NCBI GenBank assembly: GCA_018240285.1
Contig: JAFEGA010000018.1
Location: 42,380-106,379 of the forward strand
DNA length: 64,000 nt
DNA from: Pseudomonadota bacterium
Lineage (GTDB): Bacteria > Pseudomonadota > Gammaproteobacteria > Burkholderiales > Nitrosomonadaceae
Reading direction: 5' to 3'
The translations under genes and the position numbers were made by a program. Below the pieces are notes generated by a model that saw only the letters and a list, made by a program, of their open reading frames with translations, was not told the DNA's origin and ran no database searches. Positions 56,282 through 64,000 of this stretch are shown piece after piece; position 1 is the stretch's first letter, and the number at the start of each line of letters is the position of its first letter.

Positions 56282-57673
56282 GTGTCTTTTGAAGATTTAA
56301 ATCTACACTCTGCTATTATCAAAGCCATTAGCGAAGCGGGATATACCGCTCCGACCCCAATTCAAAAACAAGCGATTCCCGAATTAATCGCCGGTCACGA
56401 TGTGATGGCCAGCGCACAAACCGGAACCGGTAAAACCGCCGCCTTCATGCTACCGGCATTGCATCTGCTGGCGACACCGTCGCAAGCACGCAGCCGCGGA
56501 CCGCGCATTCTGGTGTTGACGCCAACCCGCGAATTGGCATTGCAAGTTTCCGAAGCGGCTAAAAAATATGGCAAATATCTGCCGCGTATCAACGTGGTCA
56601 GCATTCTGGGCGGCATGCCGTATCCCTTGCAAAACAAACTGTTGTCACAACCCGTTGATATTCTGGTCGCCACACCGGGCCGGTTGATCGATCACATTCA
56701 ACGTGGCCGTATCGATTTCAAACGCTTGCAAATGCTCGTACTCGACGAAGCCGACCGCATGCTGGATATGGGATTCATCGAAGACGTCGAAACCATTGCT
56801 GCTGCGACACCGGCTACGCGTCAAACCTTGCTGTTTTCCGCCACATTGGATAACGCCATCGACAAAGTCGCCGTAAAACTGCTGAAAACACCGAAACGCA
56901 TTCAAGTGGCAACACAAAAAGCCAAGCTCGATAACATTGAGCAACGCCTACATTATGCCGATGACATGTCGCACAAAAACCGCCTGCTGGATCATGTGTT
57001 GCGCGACGAGAAAGTCAAACAAGCGATCGTTTTCACAGCGACTAAACGCGATGCAGATACCTTGGCTGATAATTTATATGCGCAAGGCTTTTCAGCCGCA
57101 GCATTACACGGCGATATGAATCAGCGTGAACGCACCCGCACATTGAAACGGCTCCGCAGCGGCGGCTTGCAAGTACTGGTGGCAACCGATGTCGCGGCGC
57201 GCGGTATCGACGTGGCCGATATCACGCACGTGATCAACTTCGATCTCCCCAAATTTGCCGAAGATTATGTGCACCGCATTGGCCGTACAGGCCGCGCAGG
57301 CGCATCCGGCATTGCCGTTTCGTTCGCATCCAATAAAGATAGCGCGCACCTGTCGAAAATCGAACGCTACACCGGTCAGCGCATCGCGTCGCACATCATC
57401 CCCGGCTTGGAACCGCGCATCAAACCGCGTTTCCAAAGTAACGGACCGAAAAGCGCGCCCAGCGTGACACAAAAACGCAAGCGCTCACCCTTCGCAGGCA
57501 ACGACAACCGCCCCGCCTTCGGTGCAGCAGCCAACGAATCCGGCAGGACTCGCAACGGACAGCGCGGCAGAACTTTCGATGACAACCGCGCGTTTGGAAA
57601 CAGCAATCGCGGCAATGCTTTCCGCGGCAATAACGGCAACAAAGCCGGTTATCAGTTTGCACGCACGAAGTAA
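56282..57673 (+). CDS. rhlE: DEAD-box RNA helicase (RhlE type)
   Basis: A 463-aa ATP-dependent RNA helicase starting at GTG. Motifs in order are the Q motif (GYTAPTPIQKQAIPELIAGH), Walker A (AQTGTGKTAAF), PTRELALQ, DEAD (VLDEADRMLDMGF), SAT (LLFSATL), ARGIDVADITHVINFD and HRIGRTGRAG. The C-terminal 80 residues are basic and Arg/Asn/Gly-rich, as in RhlE-like cold-adaptation helicases. A structured leader of about 218 nt precedes it. Confidence 0.93.
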   Translation: MSFEDLNLHSAIIKAISEAGYTAPTPIQKQAIPELIAGHDVMASAQTGTGKTAAFMLPALHLLATPSQARSRGPRILVLTPTRELALQVSEAAKKYGKYLPRINVVSILGGMPYPLQNKLLSQPVDILVATPGRLIDHIQRGRIDFKRLQMLVLDEADRMLDMGFIEDVETIAAATPATRQTLLFSATLDNAIDKVAVKLLKTPKRIQVATQKAKLDNIEQRLHYADDMSHKNRLLDHVLRDEKVKQAIVFTATKRDADTLADNLYAQGFSAAALHGDMNQRERTRTLKRLRSGGLQVLVATDVAARGIDVADITHVINFDLPKFAEDYVHRIGRTGRAGASGIAVSFASNKDSAHLSKIERYTGQRIASHIIPGLEPRIKPRFQSNGPKSAPSVTQKRKRSPFAGNDNRPAFGAAANESGRTRNGQRGRTFDDNRAFGNSNRGNAFRGNNGNKAGYQFARTK

Positions 57674-57683
57674 TCACTCCTGA

Positions 57684-57721
57684 AGCCGCTTTGCTCCATG
57701 ATTTAGCGGAGCAAAGCGGCT
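57684..57721. terminator. Bidirectional terminator between rhlE and the ceramidase-like gene
   Basis: AGCCGCTTTGCTCC (57684-57697) pairs with GGAGCAAAGCGGCT (57708-57721), a 14-bp perfect stem between two convergent genes. It ends at the last base of the minus-strand gene's stop codon. T-runs are weak on both sides. Confidence 0.75.
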
Positions 57722-58512
57722 CAGAATTTTGGTGTAACCAACAATACCCGCTTCTGCAACACCCACACAATCCAATAAGCCGCAAACGCCGCAATCAAAT
57801 GCTTGAGCGTGTGACCGCTGATCCAGCCGTCTGTCCAGGCAAAAATTTCCCCATCGAGCATTTCCGCCGCTTTCGCCACGACATACCATGCGATCACCTG
57901 AAAAACGCCGTTGCCATACGTGTAACGCGAGGGAAAGCGCAGACTGATCCACACGATCAGCAGGATCGAATAAAACTGCATGACGATATAAAAATTCAGG
58001 TTGCCCGCACCTTGCAATTCCGTCCAATACCAATACAGCACGCTCAACACCGCAAAAACCACCAGCAACGGTAACAACCGCAATCCTGCAGCCAAGCTGA
58101 TACGGTCGGCGACGGTTGCGGACAGTAACGCGGCGATGGCGATGACAATGGGTAACCGATCCCACAATAAATGGTCGATATCCGGCATCCAGTGATAATA
58201 GATGGAACCGAACGCAACGGCAGTGATGTTCAGAAAAAGCACCCAGTACGGCCAGCTTTCCTTGCGATCCTGGAATGTGGTTTGAGTGGGATTGCGATGA
58301 ACCCGCCACAAAAACACCAAACCGGTGCCACCGCTCAACAAAAAGGCCAGATTGGAAATGACATCGTTGAAGTTGGGAACGCCGAAGAAACTACGCTGAT
58401 CAGCGAAATGATGGTATCCGGAGGGTTGCGCAACCGGCGGCAAAATCATCGCAGCGATAATCACCAGAATCGATGTTCCTGCAAGTAGCCAAAGATGATA
58501 ATTTGGTTTCAT
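57721..58512 (-). CDS. Ceramidase-like (CREST superfamily) membrane protein
   Basis: A 263-aa protein with about seven membrane helices. Polar motifs of the alkaline-ceramidase/CREST fold are in place: NFNDVISNLAFLLSG, FGSIYYHWMPD, LLWDRLPIVIAIAAL, and the C-terminal GHTLKHLIAAFAAYW with the His pair that binds zinc. In eukaryotes these enzymes hydrolyse ceramides; most bacteria lack ceramides, so another lipid amide is a likelier substrate. The overlapping reading frame on the same strand ending at 57674 is a shadow. Confidence 0.8.
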   Translation of the reverse strand: MKPNYHLWLLAGTSILVIIAAMILPPVAQPSGYHHFADQRSFFGVPNFNDVISNLAFLLSGGTGLVFLWRVHRNPTQTTFQDRKESWPYWVLFLNITAVAFGSIYYHWMPDIDHLLWDRLPIVIAIAALLSATVADRISLAAGLRLLPLLVVFAVLSVLYWYWTELQGAGNLNFYIVMQFYSILLIVWISLRFPSRYTYGNGVFQVIAWYVVAKAAEMLDGEIFAWTDGWISGHTLKHLIAAFAAYWIVWVLQKRVLLVTPKF

Positions 58513-58544
58513 CCGTTCGTACTAAGATTCCCAGACAAAAATGC

Positions 58545-58693
58545 CTTACGGAAGCTCTGAAAAACTACTGCGCTCGGCCATTCTGTGTTGAAATCAGGTT
58601 CAAAATGCTCATTTACCGCTCGTAAATTGCGCTTTTTCACTTGATTTCGCCTCGACTGGCCTTCGCTCGCTACCTTTCTCAGAGCCTCCTTAA
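58545..58693 (+). repeat. MITE-like repeat, copy 3
   Basis: A complete element of about 149 bp: left end CGGAAGCTCTGAAAAACTAC, and the reverse complement of its right end reads AAGGAGGCTCTGAGAAAGG. The interior matches copy 1 (1188-1333) in inverse orientation, including GTTGAAATCAG and TTGCGCTTTTTCA. It lies between the ceramidase-like gene and the 3' end of radA. Confidence 0.75.
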
Positions 58694-58701
58694 CGGTACT
58701 G

Positions 58702-60051
58702 TCAGTGCATGCTCGCCACTGCATCCCGGATCCGCGCCACCGGGATAATGTTCATACCGGCGATCGCTTGTTTGGGTTTGTTGGCCAGCGGAATGATGGC
58801 TTGTTTGAAACCCAATTTCGCCGCTTCCTTCAACCGTTCTTGCCCGCGTTGTACCGGACGGATTTCCCCGGCCAGGCCGACTTCGCCGATGACGATCATT
58901 TTTTCCGCCAACGGTTTATTTTTCAACGACGACACCACCGCCAGCAAAACCGCGAGGTCGGCGCCGGGTTCGGTGATTTTGACGCCGCCCACGGCATTGA
59001 CGAAAACATCCTGGTCGTAACACGGAATGCCGGCATGGCGATGCAACACCGCCAGCAGCATCGCCAGCCGGTTTTGCTCCAGCCCGACGCACAAGCGCCG
59101 CGGACTGGGCGAACGTGCTTCGTCGACCAGTGCTTGGATTTCCACCAGCAGCGGACGCGTGCCTTCTTGCGTCACCATGATGCACGAACCGGGCACTTGC
59201 GTGTCGTGATGCGACAAAAACAACGCGGACGGATTTTTGACTTCGCGCAAACCTTTCTCACCCATTGCAAATACGCCCAATTCGTTGACCGCGCCAAAGC
59301 GATTCTTAAACGCACGGATCATGCGGAAACTGGAGTGCATGTCGCCTTCGAAATACAGCACGGTATCGACCATGTGTTCGAGCACGCGCGGACCGGCCAG
59401 TGCGCCTTCCTTGGTCACATGCCCGACCAGAATGATGCAGGTGCCGCTCGACTTGGCCAGGCGCGTCAGTTGCGCCGCGCATTCGCGCACTTGCGCGACC
59501 GAGCCCGGCGCGGATTGCAGCGCTTCGGAATAAACCGTTTGAATCGAATCGATTACCGCTACCGAAGGTTTGCGTTCAGCGAGCACTGCCTGGATTTTTT
59601 CCAGCTGAATTTCCGCATACAAATCGACCGACCGCACATCGAGCGCCAGGCGTTTAGCGCGCAACGCCACTTGCTGCGCCGATTCTTCGCCGCTGACATA
59701 TAGCACGGGATGTTGCGCCGACATGTACGCTAACGCTTGCAACAGCAGAGTCGATTTGCCGATGCCCGGATCGCCGCCTAACAGCACCACACCGCCTTGC
59801 ACGATACCGCCACCAAGTACCCGGTCCAATTCCTCGATACCGGTGGGATAGCGGGGTTCTTCGCGCGCTTCGATGGTGCTTAAATTTTGTACTTGACCGG
59901 TTTCGGATACCGGACTGAAACGCGACACGGATTTTTCCGCGATGGTTTCGACCAGCGTATTCCAGGCTTGGCAATGCGGGCATTGGCCTTGCCATTTCAG
60001 GGTTTGGCCGCCGCATTCGGTACAGGAGTAGGCGGTTTTTTGCTTGGCCAT
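58702..60051 (-). CDS. radA: DNA repair protein RadA
   Basis: A 449-aa RecA-like ATPase that promotes branch migration in recombination. An N-terminal C4 zinc finger is present (CTECGGQTLKWQGQCPHC). Walker A is GGDPGIGKSTLLLQ; the RadA-specific motif is KNRFGAVNELG. The C-terminal Lon-like domain contains GLAGEIRPVQRGQERLKEA. It is 12 bp from rfbC on the same strand, with rfbC upstream. Confidence 0.96.
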   Translation of the reverse strand: MAKQKTAYSCTECGGQTLKWQGQCPHCQAWNTLVETIAEKSVSRFSPVSETGQVQNLSTIEAREEPRYPTGIEELDRVLGGGIVQGGVVLLGGDPGIGKSTLLLQALAYMSAQHPVLYVSGEESAQQVALRAKRLALDVRSVDLYAEIQLEKIQAVLAERKPSVAVIDSIQTVYSEALQSAPGSVAQVRECAAQLTRLAKSSGTCIILVGHVTKEGALAGPRVLEHMVDTVLYFEGDMHSSFRMIRAFKNRFGAVNELGVFAMGEKGLREVKNPSALFLSHHDTQVPGSCIMVTQEGTRPLLVEIQALVDEARSPSPRRLCVGLEQNRLAMLLAVLHRHAGIPCYDQDVFVNAVGGVKITEPGADLAVLLAVVSSLKNKPLAEKMIVIGEVGLAGEIRPVQRGQERLKEAAKLGFKQAIIPLANKPKQAIAGMNIIPVARIRDAVASMH

Positions 60052-60063
60052 TAAAAAAACCTG

Positions 60064-60612
60064 CTAATCATAGACTTCAGCGGCGTTAAACTGCACGCCG
60101 CGCGCATCTTTCTCGGATAAAACTGGTTCTCCGGTAATTGACCAGACGATGCCGAGTGTAGGATCGTTCCACACGATGCAGCGCTCGTATTCGGGCGCCC
60201 AATAATCGGTGGTGTTGTATAAAAACTCGGCGCTCTCGGATAACACTACGAAACCATGCGCAAAACCCGGCGGAATCCACAGTTGTTTTTTATTTTCGGC
60301 ACTGAGGATTTCCCCCACCCATTGCCCGAAAGTAGGCGACGAGCGGCGGATATCGACCGCAACGTCAAACACTTCCCCCGCCACCACGCGCACCAATTTC
60401 CCCTGCGCCTGCCGGATCTGATAGTGCAAGCCGCGCAACACATGGCGCGCCGAACGGGAATGATTGCTCTGCACGAAAGTTACTTTTTTACCAGTTGCGG
60501 CATCGAATTCGCGCTGATTAAAACTTTCAAAGAAGAAACCGCGTTCATCGCCGAAAACGCGCGGCTCCAGCAGTAAAACATCAGGGATGGCAAGCGGCGT
60601 CGACTTTAACAT
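60064..60612 (-). CDS. rfbC: dTDP-4-dehydrorhamnose 3,5-epimerase
   Basis: A 182-aa cupin enzyme of dTDP-L-rhamnose synthesis. Landmarks are PRVFGDERGFFFESFNQREF at the N-terminus, FVQSNHSRSARHVLRGLHYQ with the catalytic His, GEVFDVAVDIRRSSPTFG and the substrate-site WIPPGFAHGFVVLS. It lies 22 bp after rfbA. The rfbB and rfbD genes are not in the window. Confidence 0.96.
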   Translation of the reverse strand: MLKSTPLAIPDVLLLEPRVFGDERGFFFESFNQREFDAATGKKVTFVQSNHSRSARHVLRGLHYQIRQAQGKLVRVVAGEVFDVAVDIRRSSPTFGQWVGEILSAENKKQLWIPPGFAHGFVVLSESAEFLYNTTDYWAPEYERCIVWNDPTLGIVWSITGEPVLSEKDARGVQFNAAEVYD

Positions 60613-60634
60613 GGCGTATTCATTCGAGTTTTCA

Positions 60635-61552
60635 TCAAAATTCTCGTTTCAGCACTTGCAGTAAATACTGGCCGTAACCGTTTTTAGCCAGCGGTAACGC
60701 TAACTGTTCCAGTTGCGCCGCATCGATCCAGCCTTGACGCAATGCAATCTCCTCCGGGCAAGCAATTTTCAGTCCTTGCCGGTGCTCGATCGTGGCGACG
60801 AATTGGCTCGCATCCAGTAGCGACTCGTGCGTGCCGGTATCCAGCCAGGCATAACCGCGCCCCATGATTTCCACACTCAGCGCGTCATGTTCCAGATAAA
60901 TGCGATTTAAGTCGGTAATTTCCAGTTCGTTACGCGCCGACGGCTTCAGGCTTTTAGCGTAATCCACCACGTGCGCATCGTAAAAATACAAACCGGTCAC
61001 AGCATAATGCGATTTCGGCTGCTTGGGCTTTTCTTCCAGATTCACAACTTTGCCGCCGGTATCGAATTCAACCACGCCGTAGCGTTCCGGATCGTGCACG
61101 TGGTAAGCGAAAACGCTGGCGCCTTCGGTGCGTTGCATGGCGCTCAGCAGCAAATGATGAAAATCATGTCCGTAAAAAATATTGTCACCCAGAACCAGCG
61201 CCGAATTATCGCTGCCGATGAACGATTCGCCGATCAAAAAAGCCTGCGCCAAACCGTCCGGCGACGGTTGCTCGGCATACGAAATATTCACCCCCCATTG
61301 ACTTCCATCACGCAATAATTCCTGAAAATTACCAATATCGCGCGGTGTCGAAATCACCAGAATATCCTGAATCCCGGCCAGCATCAGCGTACTGAGCGGA
61401 TAATAAATCATCGGCTTATCGAATACCGGTAATAGTTGCTTGGATATCGTCTGCGTTACCGGATAAAGCCTTGTCCCGGAACCACCGGCCAATACAATGC
61501 CTTTTCTCCGCGGCAGCGGGAATTGCTTAGGGGGAATTTTGGAATGGAGCAT
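60635..61552 (-). CDS. rfbA: Glucose-1-phosphate thymidylyltransferase
   Basis: A 305-aa nucleotidyltransferase that makes dTDP-glucose, the first step of dTDP-rhamnose synthesis. The signature is [20 protein letters not shown] followed by [31 protein letters not shown] and the metal Asp in the [10 protein letters not shown] block are present. It is first in rfbA-rfbC-radA, pointing to surface-polysaccharide synthesis. Confidence 0.96.
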   Translation of the reverse strand: MLHSKIPPKQFPLPRRKGIVLAGGSGTRLYPVTQTISKQLLPVFDKPMIYYPLSTLMLAGIQDILVISTPRDIGNFQELLRDGSQWGVNISYAEQPSPDGLAQAFLIGESFIGSDNSALVLGDNIFYGHDFHHLLLSAMQRTEGASVFAYHVHDPERYGVVEFDTGGKVVNLEEKPKQPKSHYAVTGLYFYDAHVVDYAKSLKPSARNELEITDLNRIYLEHDALSVEIMGRGYAWLDTGTHESLLDASQFVATIEHRQGLKIACPEEIALRQGWIDAAQLEQLALPLAKNGYGQYLLQVLKREF

Positions 61553-61749
61553 AAATCAATTGCGAAGTGGATAATTCAATCGCTGAATTGCTTTCATCGC
61601 GATCAGCACATTAAGTGAATGGCGATTGTACACTATCCGTCTCACGTTCCTGATAATTGCATGATCTGGGACAATTGCTGCCGGAATTCGCCGCTACCCG
61701 GATCACGCCTCCAGCGATTCCGCGGCCGGTTCATGTAAAATGATGCATC

Positions 61750-63438
61750 ATGATCAATTTGCAACACTATCATCGCTTAACCGGAAAGCTGGCGCTCGAC
61801 TGGACATTACGCTTGCAAGCGTTTTGCGCCATGCTGGTTATGGCGGCTACGCTGGCGTGGTTACCCATCCTCGTCAAGCACATGCTGGATGGTGCATTTA
61901 TCTTGCGAGATCCATCGCTGATACAAACAACATCGCTGCTGCTGATCGGCCTCTTTGTCGTGCGCGCAATCGCAAGCTATGTCAGTCTCCGCGCCACCGG
62001 CAAAGCCGGCAGTCAGCTAGGCATCGATTTACGCATGGATTTTTTTAATAAGCTGCTGACGCTGCCAGCCGGTTATTACGCACGTTACGATTCTCACCAG
62101 ACCGGCGCGCTGATAACCCATATCAATACCATCGCGCAGACTGCAACCGTTCTCATCGCGCAGTTAATGCAAGATGGCTTGACGATCATCGCGCTCATGT
62201 TGTGTACGCTATACCTCAATCAAGAATTTGCCATTCTGCTTTTGCTGATTACGCCGCTGCTCGCCCTCATTCATCGAGCCAGCCCCAGCCATTTCAATAA
62301 ACCCAGCCCCAAGAGCTTGCAGGCGGCTGATGACTTGATCGAACATTTATCGCAATCCGTGGCGCACTTCAGAAAAATCCGGGTGGATGGCGGGCAGTGC
62401 CATGAAAGCCAACGTCTGGGGAAAATCTCCGCAACGATTGCGCAAGCAGATGCGCAACAAGCGCACACGAAGGCCGTCATGGCTCCCTTCGATCAAGTAA
62501 TAACCGCATTGATTATAATCGCCATAGTCTACACTATGACACTGCACGCGATTAACGGCACGCTCAGCCTGCCGGAAACTGCTGCATTGATCACCATCGC
62601 ACTACTGCTTATTCAGCCAATGCAGCGCATTGCTAATCTGCCGAAGCAACTCGAGCATGACCAAACGGCATTGGAAGCCATCTTTGCCTTTCTCGATCAA
62701 CCCTCCGAACAAGATAGCGGCACCTTCAGCATCGCGCATGGTAGCGGCAAGCTGATATTTGAACACGTGTGCTGCGACAATGACACGCAAACCAAATCCG
62801 TTCTCCACCACCTGCATTTCACCTTACGGCCGGGTGAGGTTGTTGTCTTTACCGGCTATAGCGCAGAAGAAAAGAACGCACTGATCGATCTGATTCTGCG
62901 TTTGCGGCAACCCGCCAGCGGCAGAATTCTGTTCGACGACCATCCGCTGCCGGATATCCGGTTAAGTCACTTGCACGCCAATATCGCCTTGGTGCCTTCG
63001 GATACCTTTTTGCTCGACGACAAAATTGCCGGCAATATTGCCTATGGCACACTGCACTGCAGCGACGAAGCCAAAATCACCTCGGCCGCGCAAATGTCGC
63101 ACGCAGCCGGATTTATCCGGCACATGCCGGAAGGTTTGCAAACCAACATCGGCCCGGATGGCACGGCAATCACACCGGAACAATTGCAGCAGATCGCCAT
63201 TGCGCGCGCTTTCGTAAAAAATTCACCGCTGTTGATTTTGGATGAGCCGTTCTCTCAACAAGAACCGGTTACTGGAAATCGGCTCACCGCATTCGAAACG
63301 TTGATACAGAACCGTACCACGCTGATTTTCAATCCATCAATTCCACAATTACAAAGAATTGATCGAATCTTTGTATTGGAAAATGGCTGTATTACGAAAA
63401 ACCTGGAAGGAGTTAAGTGCAAGAAATCTCAGGCGTAA
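61750..63438 (+). CDS. ABC transporter (MsbA-like fused type) with decayed ATPase motifs
   Basis: A 562-aa half-transporter in the MsbA/lipid-exporter arrangement: about six membrane helices in residues 1-300, then a nucleotide-binding domain. That domain retains Walker B (LLILDEPF, Asp498-Glu499) and the Walker A Lys375, but other key sites are changed. Walker A reads G369-Y-S-A-E-E-K-N-A instead of GxSGxGKS/T. The Q-loop Gln is Ser (LVPSDTFLL), the signature LSGGQ is ITPEQ (474-478), and the switch His is lost (LIFNPSI where HR is expected). The frame is otherwise open and full length, so this is unlikely to be a sequencing error. It is divergent from rfbA. It may hydrolyse ATP poorly, or pair with a functional partner. 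Confidence 0.82.
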   Translation: MINLQHYHRLTGKLALDWTLRLQAFCAMLVMAATLAWLPILVKHMLDGAFILRDPSLIQTTSLLLIGLFVVRAIASYVSLRATGKAGSQLGIDLRMDFFNKLLTLPAGYYARYDSHQTGALITHINTIAQTATVLIAQLMQDGLTIIALMLCTLYLNQEFAILLLLITPLLALIHRASPSHFNKPSPKSLQAADDLIEHLSQSVAHFRKIRVDGGQCHESQRLGKISATIAQADAQQAHTKAVMAPFDQVITALIIIAIVYTMTLHAINGTLSLPETAALITIALLLIQPMQRIANLPKQLEHDQTALEAIFAFLDQPSEQDSGTFSIAHGSGKLIFEHVCCDNDTQTKSVLHHLHFTLRPGEVVVFTGYSAEEKNALIDLILRLRQPASGRILFDDHPLPDIRLSHLHANIALVPSDTFLLDDKIAGNIAYGTLHCSDEAKITSAAQMSHAAGFIRHMPEGLQTNIGPDGTAITPEQLQQIAIARAFVKNSPLLILDEPFSQQEPVTGNRLTAFETLIQNRTTLIFNPSIPQLQRIDRIFVLENGCITKNLEGVKCKKSQA

Positions 63439-63576
63439 GAGTTCCTAGCGTTGTTTACAGTCCGCTGGAGAATACTGTAGATGGGCATACATAGGATTAT
63501 TGCAATAAAATAACAGCAGACGAGGATCTTATAGAAATAATTGATTATTAATAATAATTTATATAATAATTTCAGA

Positions 63577-63603
63577 AACACCATCGGTAATTCCGATGGT
63601 GTT
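63577..63603 (-). terminator. Hairpin after ybdD-cstA
   Basis: AACACCATCGG and CCGATGGTGTT form a perfect 11-bp stem with a 5-nt loop. It lies 10 bp past the minus-strand ybdD stop; the following T-tract is weak. Confidence 0.7.
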
Positions 63604-63612
63604 CATTTATAC

Positions 63613-63813
63613 TCAACAGCACCGGTTCAACCGGTCCTTACCCCCATAGCGCGCTTCCTGGCGCTCGCGGAAGAATTCCTCGTAAGTCATGATGGCGCAA
63701 TCGGGATGCGCGCTTTTCATATGCTCGACATACGTGCCATATCCCGGCACGCCGATCATCAAGCGCAGGCTTTGGGTGAGATGACGAAACATCAAGGTTA
63801 GTGTGTTGTACAT
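63613..63813 (-). CDS. ybdD: YbdD/YjiX-family small protein
   Basis: A 66-aa protein with the DUF466/YbdD signature: RLMIGVPGYGTYVEHMKSAH and the C-terminal FFRERQEARYGGKDRLNRCC. Genes of this family nearly always follow a CstA/BtsT peptide or pyruvate transporter, as here: the end of cstA lies 12 bp upstream on the same strand. Its role is unknown. Confidence 0.9.
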   Translation of the reverse strand: MYNTLTLMFRHLTQSLRLMIGVPGYGTYVEHMKSAHPDCAIMTYEEFFRERQEARYGGKDRLNRCC

Positions 63814-63825
63814 GTTAAATCTCCA

Positions 63826-64000
63826 TTATTTTTGTTTTACCATTGTGTAAATAGGAAGTAACTCATAGGGGGCTTCTCTGACTGTCGGATAAGGAATGAC
63901 ACGCGCTTGCAGCACGGTGCGGATACCAAATAGCAGCATGCTGATCAGTACCGTCATGAACAATCCCGCCAAGGTGGTATTGACGTAATCGTTAAAAATC
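63826..64000 (-). CDS. cstA: Carbon starvation protein CstA, C-terminal end (continues past the window)
   Basis: The minus strand is open from the window edge to the TAA at 63826. The last 57 residues read FNDYVNTTLAGLFMTVLISM then LLFGIRTVLQAR, a final membrane helix and tail matching CstA/BtsT-type transporters. The ybdD gene directly after it supports the call. The rest of the gene is outside the window. Confidence 0.82.
   Translation of the reverse strand, partial: IFNDYVNTTLAGLFMTVLISMLLFGIRTVLQARVIPYPTVREAPYELLPIYTMVKQK

Noticed and set aside
57674..58309. 211-codon minus-strand frame overlapping the ceramidase-like gene
   Set aside because: Its sequence is a frame-shifted shadow of the 263-aa protein, which carries the conserved membrane motifs.

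Overview
The window looks like a chromosome segment of a Gram-negative betaproteobacterium, most likely a Nitrosomonas-type ammonia oxidiser (Nitrosomonadaceae). This is inferred from gene order (anmK, M23 peptidase and tyrS around a divergent junction; ftsK-lolA-rarA-serS; rplM-rpsI-argC-bactofilin-erpA), two PEP-CTERM proteins, a TonB/ExbB/ExbD locus with a Fur-box-like site, and protein sequence style. No rRNA, tRNA or marker gene here proves the genus. No CRISPR array, tRNA, rRNA operon, intact insertion sequence or prophage was seen.

Layout. 1-6.6 kb is accessory: the 3' end of an RTX/DUF4214-type secreted protein, a two-gene unit of unknown function (a 940-aa protein followed by a 415-aa protein with a possible His/Cys dyad), and an AT-rich orphan AbiGi-type gene. 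6.6-19.5 kb holds an M18 aminopeptidase, an ldtD-mepK-like peptidoglycan pair, a MASE1/CHASE hybrid histidine kinase, a lipoprotein, a PEP-CTERM protein, pyrE, xth, an AmpG-type permease and zapE. 19.5-22.1 kb is a rearrangement scar. Two AT-rich genes of unknown function sit between zapE and a fused remnant made of the 3' end of the SDR gene, the 5' end of the photolyase gene and the 3' end of zapE. The intact SDR and photolyase genes follow. 24.7-31.5 kb carries a small lipoprotein, a P-type ATPase, tonB-exbB-exbD, an RDD membrane protein and a GGDEF protein with a destroyed active site.

31.7-46.4 kb is mostly housekeeping: ftsK, lolA, rarA, serS, rdgC, tex, a second PEP-CTERM protein, a TetR regulator, a YdjM-like membrane hydrolase and a HEPN/MNT pair. 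46.5-58.5 kb is core: glnS, rplM-rpsI, argC, bactofilin, erpA, anmK, an M23 endopeptidase, tyrS, a DEAD-box helicase with a structured leader, and a ceramidase-like membrane protein. 58.7-64 kb has radA, rfbC, rfbA, an ABC transporter whose ATPase motifs have largely decayed, ybdD and the end of cstA.

Functional themes. Cell-wall turnover recurs: LdtD-like and MepK-like enzymes for 3-3 cross-links, an AmpG-type importer, AnmK for anhydro-MurNAc recycling, an M23 endopeptidase and a bactofilin. DNA maintenance is also frequent (xth, photolyase, rarA, rdgC, ftsK, radA). Three copies of a roughly 150-bp repeat with inverted ends, one of them truncated, lie close to gene 3' ends. The least explained items are the 940/415-aa pair, the duplication scar with its AT-rich cargo, and the decayed ABC transporter.
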